From assembly GCF_003255815.1 (NCBI RefSeq), contig NC_037668.1, positions 69,621,445 through 69,685,444 on the forward strand: a stretch of DNA of 64,000 nt, in the 5' to 3' direction. The DNA comes from Theropithecus gelada (taxonomy: Eukaryota; Chordata; Mammalia; Primates; Cercopithecidae). Below are positions 53,230 to 64,000 of this stretch, piece by piece. The position numbers were made by a program, and so were the translations under genes. The notes beneath the pieces were generated by a model that was not told where the DNA came from, made no database searches, and was given only the letters and a program-made list of their open reading frames with translations. Positions within the stretch are counted from its first letter, which is position 1, and the number at the start of each line of letters is the position of its first letter.

Positions 53230-55870
53230 TAAAACGGGTAGCACAGAAGACTGCCCATTTTGAGTGGCACCCAGGGCAAGAAAGAGCTGCGGCAGCTCCA
53301 GGCTGCAATACAAGCAGCCTTGCCATTTGGACCATGTGACCAGGCACATCTCAAGCACTGATGGCAGCTGTGGTGAATGAAGGTGCTGTGTAGAGCCTTG
53401 GGCATGCTCCCGTAGGAGAATTTTAGTGCAGACCCTGAGGGTTCAGGAGTGAGACAATGCCATCGTAAGTAAAGGATTATATACCATTCTGGGAGTTATT
53501 GGAACTTGGTGAAAACTGAACGTCTGAACATGAAACAGCAAGTGATCATACGGGCAGAGCTGCAAATCTTGAACTAGGTACAGTCAGATCCAGCAAGTCA
53601 TAAGGTAAAGTGGGCCCAGCAACAATCCTCATAAAGTAGAAGAGATGCACCCCAGATTTCACACGAGCAGGGCCAGGGGGCACAAGCTGCAGGGGCAGAT
53701 GACCAGGCCCACCCCCACCATGCCACTCACCACTGTTGCAGCAACCCATCTTTTCTCCTAGATCACAACTATGGCCCATTCCTGGATGACAGAAAAGGAA
53801 AAAACCCAAGGCTTGGCGTGGCTCACAGATAGGTCAGCTTGCCTCCCAACAGGCAAAGCTTCAGGAAGCAGGCCTGTTCACCCATTTTGTATGAAGAGAA
53901 AAGTGGCCCATGGTAAAGACAGATGTATCCAGACTCACGGGCAGTCATGCAAGGCTTGGATGGTGGGTCGGGGGCTTGGACAGTGGGTCAGGGGCTTGGG
54001 TAAAACTAGATTAGAAGACTGGGGAAAAGGAAGTCTGTCCAAGGGCACGTGCCTGGACCTGTGAGAGTGGGCACCAAGTGACATGAGCTTTGTGTTGTGT
54101 GTTAAGGCCAACCGGTGAGCACTGATGATAGAAAAGTGCTCAACTACCACTGGACAGGAGACTTCAGCCAGCCTCTGTCCTTGGCCATCCAGGGCTTACG
54201 CAATGGCTCATGAATGGAACAGCCATGATGACAGAGATAGAGGCTACCCACAGGCCCAACAGCAGGAGCTCCTGAAGTCCGAAGATGATCTAGCTCCTGA
54301 TGCTGCTACACATTCAAGTCGCTAGCCACAAAAGCCAATTCTGAGACCCTGAGATGGCACCATCCTTAGAGGAGACCAACTGGCTTGATGGTGACAAGTT
54401 GATTCACTCCCACCCTGAAAAGGACAATATTTTATCCTGATCAGAAATGACAAATATTCCAGGTATGGATTTATCTTTCTTGCCTGCAGGTCTCAGCCAC
54501 CACTACTATCCAAGGACTCCAAATGACTGCTATAGCTGAGAGTCTGATCCTGCATAAATTCACTCCAGATGAAGAAATCCACCTTACAGCAAAGAAGGTG
54601 CACAGGAACACATGATCATGTGATCCACTGCTCCTGCTACTTACCACGCCATCCAGATGCTGCTGGCTTGGTTGAGCATTGGAACAACTCTTAAAAGCAT
54701 AGTTAAGGGGCAAGCTTGGACATAACACCCTGTACAGGTGAGGCACTGCCCTTCAGGAAGTAGCATATACTTTAAGCCAAAGCCATAATATGGGGCTGGT
54801 TCCCAATAAACAGAGTGCACAGGTCTGGGAACTAAGGCTGGGGGACAAAGCAGGAGTGACCCCACTCATTATTACTCCCAGTGTCCCTTGGGGAATTTGC
54901 ACTTCCTACATGTAGTACCTTACGCTCCATGGGGCTAGAGATGTGTCCACCAAGGAACACAGTTTTTGTTAAAATTAAGTTATAGCTGCTACCTGCAGGT
55001 TGCTTTAGCCTCTTCATTCTAAGAGTAGGCCAGAAAAACCGAGTTGTCTTACTGGCAAGGGGGTCTGACCATGATCAATATGAGGAAGTAGAGAGACTTC
55101 TCCCTAATGGGAGCGGGAAAGAATAGGTATGACATGATACATGTGACGGGTGACCCACTAGGGTATCTCCTGGTGCTTCAACACCCAGTTTTAACTCATA
55201 AACTGGCAAGTACAACAACAACAGCCTGATCAGGGGATAGAAACCAGAGGCTCAGACCCCCTCAGGATGAAAGTTGGACCAGAAAGTTCACCACACTAGC
55301 CACATTGGTTAGCCAGATGTGCTAGCCAAGAAAGAAGAGTCTAGAAAGGGTAGCAGACAAGGAAGATGATGAGTATCAGTATGGCTTCAGGACCAAGTGC
55401 AACCATGGAGACTGTAGTTTGTCCCACTAACCCAAAAATTCTGACCAAGAAGATCTACCCTGCAGAAGTTATGAGAAAATAGAGTAACATTACAGTGAGA
55501 AACAAGTGGTTCTCAGTGGTACAAGCAGTAGATGGTAGCAGAGGCAACAGTTGCCTTAGCTAGAGACATCTGAGAGGTGTGCGTTCCCCACTCCCCCGCA
55601 AAGTGTCACCTGCGACTGACTGATACAGGGGAATAAGAGTTCAACTCCCTTGCCTCAAGACAAATGTATGATGCATCTCACACTCTAGAGCGCCTCACAG
55701 GATTAACTGAAGCCAGACTTCTCCTAAAACCACATTTCTTCCTAGTTTCTTCCCTGTCCTATACTGCTTTCTCCCTCTGTTGGAGGATGTTTCCTAAGAG
55801 CAAACCCTTAATAAACATCTTGCACAAGCTTCCCATCTAGGCCCTGTTTCTAGGTGCCCAACCAGGATCC
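53230..55870 (+). pseudogene. ERV-L class pol fossil with 3' LTR-like end
   Basis: Plus-strand remains of an ERV-L type (class III) pol. The part before RNase H is near 53265-53310 ('gcaagaaagagctgcggc'). An RNase H active-site-like Trp-Leu-Thr-Asp-Arg-Ser-Ala block lies near 53818-53838. Integrase text at about 54370-54680 includes a Trp-Gln-Val-Asp-like first catalytic block around 54390 and a Tyr-Ser-Arg-Tyr-Gly-Phe block near 54455. Stops and shifts occur throughout. From about 55330 onward the text resembles an LTR and ends in an 'aataaacatcttgcacaagc' poly(A)-signal region (55809-55828). LTR family and both edges are uncertain. Confidence 0.6.
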
Positions 55871-56001
55871 ACTTTTGCACGCCCACAGTGTTTACAGCCC
55901 CATACGAAGTGCTAAAGGCATATGAGAGTTTGAGGTGGTGTTTAGCCAATATCCACTCTCCTCCCCCTCCACTGTGGGCAGAAAATACTTCCCTGCCCCA
56001 C

Positions 56002-56556
56002 TGTGGCAGATTGTACTTTCCAAAAATGGCTGCAACACTATCTCTCATCCCTCATGCGCTTTTTGCAATGTGACCTTCACATCCATCCCATGGAGAGTTG
56101 GGATCCATGTCTCTTCCCCATGAAAGTAGGCAGGTTTTTGTGACTGTTTCAACCGACAGAGACTAGTAGAAATGATGCTATGTGAATTTCCATGGCTGGT
56201 CATAAAAGACAAGGTACCTTCCACTTGGTCCTCTGCAACAATTGTGCCAAGTTCTAACATGCCTTGTAAGTGGCCTGATAGTCCTAAAGCCACCAAGCTG
56301 TGTGGAAGCTCAAATGAGTTCATGCAGGGACCACATGGAAAAGCATGAGAGATACCTGGGCAGCTCCCTGCAATGCCAGCTCCAACCATCATCAGACTGT
56401 AACTGCATGAGAGACCCTGGGCCAGACCACTCAGCTGAACCCCCCCTGAATCCCTGATCCACATCAATTAGGGGAGACAACAAAATGATTGCTATTATTT
56501 TAAGCCACTAAATTCCAGGGAAATTTTTCCACAGTAATAGTAACCAAGGCACCCAA
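56002..56556 (+). mobile_element. MLT1-type LTR remnant
   Basis: Opens 'tgtggcagattgtactttcc' and closes in the MLT1-like 'attttaagccactaaattccaggg' (56499). A run of 'gactagtagaaatgatgctatgtg' lies inside. Target duplication not clear. Confidence 0.65.
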
Positions 56557-56870
56557 TGACACTGAGCTTCGCCACATGACTGTTTTGGGTCAATAGTATT
56601 TACACCTTGTATTTCTGCCATCACAATGAGAAAAGCGTGTCTTGGCACAAGCATGACACTGGTACAAGAAAATTGAGAGATGTGTGTAGCTGACCTGGAA
56701 AAAACCTGCAATCTAGGCCAGCCCAGTCCAGCCCAGATCAGCCAGACCTTAGCAAACTGGTTTGCAGATGCATAAATGAGAAATAAATGCTCATAACTGT
56801 ATGCTACTGCAATTGTGTGGGATTGCATTATTGTTATGCAGCATTATGGTGATAACTGATACAAGGAGAA
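56557..56870 (+). mobile_element. Second MLT1-like LTR 3' fragment
   Basis: Ends 'gagaaataaatgctcataactgtatgctac' (56778) then 'cagcattatggtgataactgatacaagg' (56840), typical of a MaLR LTR 3' half. Adjacent to the previous LTR and in the same orientation. Confidence 0.55.
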
Positions 56871-57982
56871 ATATGAAAGCAAGAGAAAACATTCCCTGAT
56901 TCCAAGAATAGGATACTTCATAACTTGCAATTAGGTGGGCTTTATGCTTGTTATCAATAACATTGTCCAATAGCATCTCTATCCTGGAAAATAATATCCC
57001 TCTCCAATTAGTAATACTGATCCCTTTTCTAAGGTCCTAAATACATATAACAAATGACCTCACAGGCTTTCCTTAATCAGGTGCCTTCAGCACCTCAAAA
57101 AGAAGACAATGGAGAGACAGAAAATATTCCCAGCAAACATTAGCTAGAATTAGAGGCACCATAAGCCAAGAATTAATTTATAAATACCTGAGGTAAAAGA
57201 TCAGGGAATCCCACCAAAAATTGGAGGGGTATTGATTCATCTAAGCAGTACATTAGGATTATAAGTAAAAAAGCATCAAGAGATTCACTTAAGCCAGAAA
57301 TATAGGAAAATAAACTGCAATACAAAAGAGGAAAGGACAATAAACATTTACCCAAGGATGCTTAGGACCAAAGTGAGAAACCAAGAAAACAGAAAAGAGG
57401 CCAGGCCCAGATCTCCAGATCAAACCAGACCTCAAACCAGGGCTTACCCAGGTCAGCCTCAGCCAAAAGGACTTGACTTTCCTGGGATCAGTGGTTTGAA
57501 AATAATTCATAGCATATAAAGAATAATTATCACCAATGTCTTTTAAAAATGGAATACAAGTTGATCGGGAAAAATAAGGAAATGTCATACCAAATTACTC
57601 CACAATTCATATTTTGATTTTCATGTTAATTTCATAAAACACATGTCATTTGAGAATTTACTAGGTACCCCCTGGGACATCACTAGACCTTGAGTGTATG
57701 AAAGTTATTATGCATCTTTATCTGGTTCAAAAAGTTGGAGATGGGATACTAGAACTCTTACTCATCTTTGAATGGCTTTGGGGACACTGACTTGATTCTA
57801 CATTCAAATTCACCTCATCACACTAACCAGAGTGGCATAGGTGTTGAGAATATCAAAGTCTCTTGGAAAGACAATGGTAAAGAAAAATTCTGAAAGAAAG
57901 ATGTACTAGAGTCCCACCAAACTCAAGCCAAGCATTTTATCACTGCCACCCTAGAGGCTGAGGTACACAAAACCCATTGTTG
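56871..57982. other. Unique sequence, nothing recognised
   Basis: No supported gene or repeat. Confidence 0.4.
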
Positions 57983-58208
57983 CAGGGTTTTTGAACAACA
58001 GTACAAGTGACATTTTGAACAAAGATAATTTTTCATCATGGAGACCTATCTTGTGCATTGCAGGTTGTTTATTTAGCAGCATCCCTGGCGTCTACTAACT
58101 AGATGTCAGTAACACCCTCTCCTCACCTGCAGATAACACAATCAAAAGATTTTCCAATCATTGCCAATGTGCCCTGGAGGCAAAATCACTCCAAGTTGAT
58201 AGCCACTT
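57983..58208 (-). mobile_element. MER20-like hAT element
   Basis: Minus-strand MER20 text: 'cttgtgcattgcaggttgtttatttagcagcatccctggc' (58051-58090), 'ctactaactagatgtcagtaacac' and 'cattgccaatgtgccctggaggcaaaatcac' (58159-58189). MER20 copies are known in mammals to act as enhancers in some tissues. No activity can be read from this copy. Confidence 0.82.
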
Positions 58209-58479
58209 CATTGGTGGAATCTAGTCTTAAAGGGCCAGCTTCCTAAGGATGAAGGAGAAGCAAAATGTCTTTGAGATGTAAGCAGATAACCAACGGGACA
58301 AGCTTATATTACAGCAGTGGTCCAAACTTTTTTTCTGCCCAAGAGATTCAAGTTTACAAACAGTCACTCCCATGCACATATTCAGAGTCTTACGTAATGA
58401 GACTATAGCTTATATAAGCTCTGCCACTTTATTCTGACCCAAGAAAGAGTATTAAAATGCAAGTGAGTGAAAATGAAGT

Positions 58480-58616
58480 TGTTATGGATTGAATGGTGTC
58501 CTTCCAAGAAAATATGTTGACATCCTTCCTAACCCCCAGTAGTTCCGAATTTGACCTTATTTGGAAGCAAGGCTTTTGCAAATGTAGTTAAGATGAGGTT
58601 GTTAGAGGAAAACTTG
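58480..58616 (+). mobile_element. 5' part of an MLT1-type LTR, cut by L1
   Basis: Opens 'tgttatggattgaatggtgtcc' and carries 'ctaacccccagtagttcc' (58529), an MLT1A-like start, then stops at the L1 5' end. The rest, if present, would be beyond the window after the L1. Confidence 0.75.
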
Positions 58617-59645
58617 TGGGGGAGGGGCTAAGATGGCTGCCTAGAAACAGCTGCGGTTGGCAGCTCCCACTGAGAAGAATGAAAATGGCAAGTGAATCCT
58701 GCACCTTCAGCTGAGGTATCTATATTCTCTCACTGGGACTGACTAGGCAGTTGACGTGACCCACGGAGAGTGAGGAAAAGCAGAGTGGAGCAATGGCCCA
58801 CCTGGGAGCACATGGGGAAAGCGGAGCTCCCAGCCCCAGCCACGGGAGACAGTGAGTGATTGTCTTACCCCACCTGGGAAACCATGCTTTTTCTACAGAT
58901 CTGTGCAACCTGTGGATCAGGAGATCCTCTCATGAGCCCACACAACCAGGGCCTTGGGTCCCATGCAGAGAGCTGTGCAGATGCTCGGTGGCCACTGGCA
59001 GCAGGCTGGAGACTGCCCAAGATGACCAAGTTCCTGGGGGGAAGGGCAGCTGCCATCACTGCGGCTCTAGACTGACATTTTTCCCCACTGGTGCCGGGGA
59101 GACTGGGTAGTTTGGACTGGGAGGAATTCCCCACAGGTGCAGCACAGCAGCTGTGGCAAATCATGGCCAGACTGCTTCTTTAGGTGGAATCCATATCCAT
59201 TCCTCCTCACCGGGCCAGAATTTCAGCAATTCCAGCAAGGGGTTTAGGACAGAACTCTGATCTCCCTGGTACAGAGTCCCTGGGGGAAGGGGTGGCCACA
59301 GTATCTGTGGTTCAGCAGACTTACTCTTTCCTTCCCGCAGGCTCTGAAGAGTCTGGGCAGTCTGGGCAACTGGGATTCCCCCCAGAGCAGTGCACCTGCT
59401 CTGCTGAGGGGCAGCCAGAGTGCTTCATTATGTGGGTCCCTGATCCCGTGTCTCCTGACTGGTGAGACCCACCCCCCTCCCCCAAACAGGGGTCACCAGA
59501 CACCTTATACAGGAGCATTCCCACTGGCATGAGGTTGGTGCCCCTTTGGGATGGAGCTCCCAGGGGAAGGAACAGGCAGCCATCTTTGCTGTTCTGCAGC
59601 CTCCACTGGTGACACCTCTAGGGACCAAGGTGAATAGGGTCTAGA
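58617..59645 (+). promoter_or_regulatory. L1 5'UTR (internal promoter region)
   Basis: About 1 kb, GC-rich relative to the flanks, upstream of ORF1. L1 5'UTRs hold an internal RNA polymerase II promoter and an antisense promoter. 'aagatggctgcc' (58629-58640) overlaps the YY1-type site expected at the start. Activity unknown. Confidence 0.8.
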
Positions 59646-60820
59646 GTGGACCCCCAGAAAACTGCAGCAGCCCTATGGAAGAGAGGCCTGACTACTAAAA
59701 CAAAAACAAACAAAGAGAAAGCAACAACAACAACGTCAACAAAAAAATCCCACAAAACCCCATCCAAAGGTCAGCAACCTCAAAGATTGAAGGTAGATAA
59801 GCTCACAAAGATGAGAAAGAAGCAAAAGAGAACTGCTGAAAACTCAAAAAGCCAGAGTGTCTCTTCTCCAAATGATTGCAACACCTCTCCAGCTGAAATG
59901 GATGAACTGACAGAAGCAGGCTTCAGAAGGTGGGTAATAACAAACTTTGCTAAATTAAAGGAGTATGTTCTAACCCAAGGCAAAGAAGCTAAGAAGCATG
60001 ATAAAACATTTCAGAAGCTGTTAGCCAGAATAAACAGTTTAGAGAGGAACATAAATTACCTGATGGAGCTGAAAAACACAACATGAGAACTTCACAATGC
60101 AACCACAAGTATATCAATAGCCAAACAGACCAAGTGGAGTAAAGAATCTCAGAGCTTGAAGATTATCTTGCTGAAATAAGACAGGCACACAAGATTAGAA
60201 AAAGAAGACTGAAAAGGAATGAACAAAACCTCCAAGAACTATGAGATTACGTAAAAGGACCAAACCTATGACTGACTGGGGTACCTGAAAGAGACAGAGA
60301 GAATGGGACCAAGTTGGAAAACATACATCAAGATGTCATCCAGGAGAACTTCCCCAACCTAGCAAGACAGGCCAACATTCAAATTCAGGAAATCCAGAGA
60401 ACCCCAGTAGAATACTCCATGGAAAGATCAACCCCAAGACACATTATCATCAGATTCTCCAAGGTCAAAATGAAGGAAAAAATGTTAAAGGCAGCCAGAG
60501 AGAAAAGCCAGATTACCTACAAAGGGAAGCCCATCAGACTAACAGTGGACCTCTCAGCAGAAACCTTACATGCCAGAAGAGATTGGGGACCAATATTCAA
60601 CATTCTTAAAGAAAAGAATTTCCAACCCATAATTTCATATCTGGCCAAACTAAGCTTCATAAATGAAGGAGAAATAAAATCTTTTTCAGACAAGCAAATG
60701 CTGAGGGAATTTGTCACCAGCAGTCCTGCCTCACAAAAGCTCCTGAAGGAACCAGTAAATATGAATAGGAAAAACCATTACCAGCCACTAAAAAAAATAC
60801 TGAAGTACACAGACCAATGA
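59646..60820 (+). pseudogene. L1 ORF1, broken
   Basis: ATG at 59646 opens a 146-codon N-terminal frame (basic and coiled-coil-like region, Lys-rich) ending at a stop at 60084-60086. The C-terminal RNA-binding part is in the frame 60314-60820, shifted by two bases, with recognisable RRM/C-terminal text ('IRFSKVKMKEKMLKAAREK' near 60452). ORF1 protein coats L1 RNA as a trimer. With the stop and frameshift this copy cannot make it. Confidence 0.92.
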
Positions 60821-60873
60821 CACTGTGAAGCAACTACATTAACAAGTCTGCAAAATAACCAGCTAGCATCAGG

Positions 60874-64000
<3,127 letters not shown>

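Noticed and set aside
58316..58440. Possible short hAT element ('cagtggtccaaactttttt')
   Set aside because: Only the first 20 bases resemble a hAT end. No matching far end was found.

Overview
This is a stretch of primate nuclear DNA, and the young repeats point to an Old World monkey rather than an ape. It carries Alu, MIR, L2, L1, HAL1, MaLR, ERV-L, ERV-W and hAT/Tigger copies, has no operon-like coding, and shows low CpG outside one island. The Alu at 62505-62810 has base variants I associate with Old World monkey AluY lineages. The L1 at 25351-29657 ends with a tandem 3'UTR motif that I recall from cercopithecid L1s. Family names are from memory and were not checked against a repeat library.

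I find no intact host protein-coding gene. The long open frames belong to decayed mobile elements (L1 ORF1/ORF2, ERV-W gag/pol/env) or to simple repeats. The window reads as intergenic or intronic sequence.

Layout. 1-2860: old L1 3' portion with an unexplained ~230 bp insert. 3930-4224: old Alu. 4235-11680: mostly unique DNA with a CpG island at 8490-9070, the best candidate promoter. 11690-13350: HAL1 split by a THE1/MST-type LTR. 13373-13506: GGAA microsatellite. 13860-16860: L1 3' end, MLT1-type LTR, MIR, a hAT element with a Tigger element nested inside, and an old LTR-like remnant. 18518-18810: Alu. 19085-24500: long antisense L1M containing an Alu fragment. 25332-29676: 5'-inverted (twin-primed) L1 with a perfect 19 bp target duplication. 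30-39 kb: MIR, L2, hAT-like, L1M and Alu pieces in unique DNA. 39514-45435: 5'-truncated ERV-W provirus copy that ends in poly(A) after R and has imperfect target duplications, so it is an L1-made processed copy. 46330-47030: L1 3' end split by an antisense THE1-type LTR. 47.9-50.3 kb: L2 and MIRs. 53.2-55.9 kb: ERV-L pol fossil. 56-58.6 kb: MLT1-type LTR pieces and a MER20. 58617-64000: L1 with full 5'UTR, broken ORF1 and ORF2 and an inserted Alu, running off the window.

The elements do not form a pathway. Their relation is historical: L1 enzymes explain the Alus, the ERV-W copy and the L1s themselves, and nested insertions with target duplications give a relative order of events. I did not find a new molecular system. 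The observations most worth checking are the CpG island, the processed ERV-W copy with its integrase-to-env deletion, and the nearly seamless L1 inversion.
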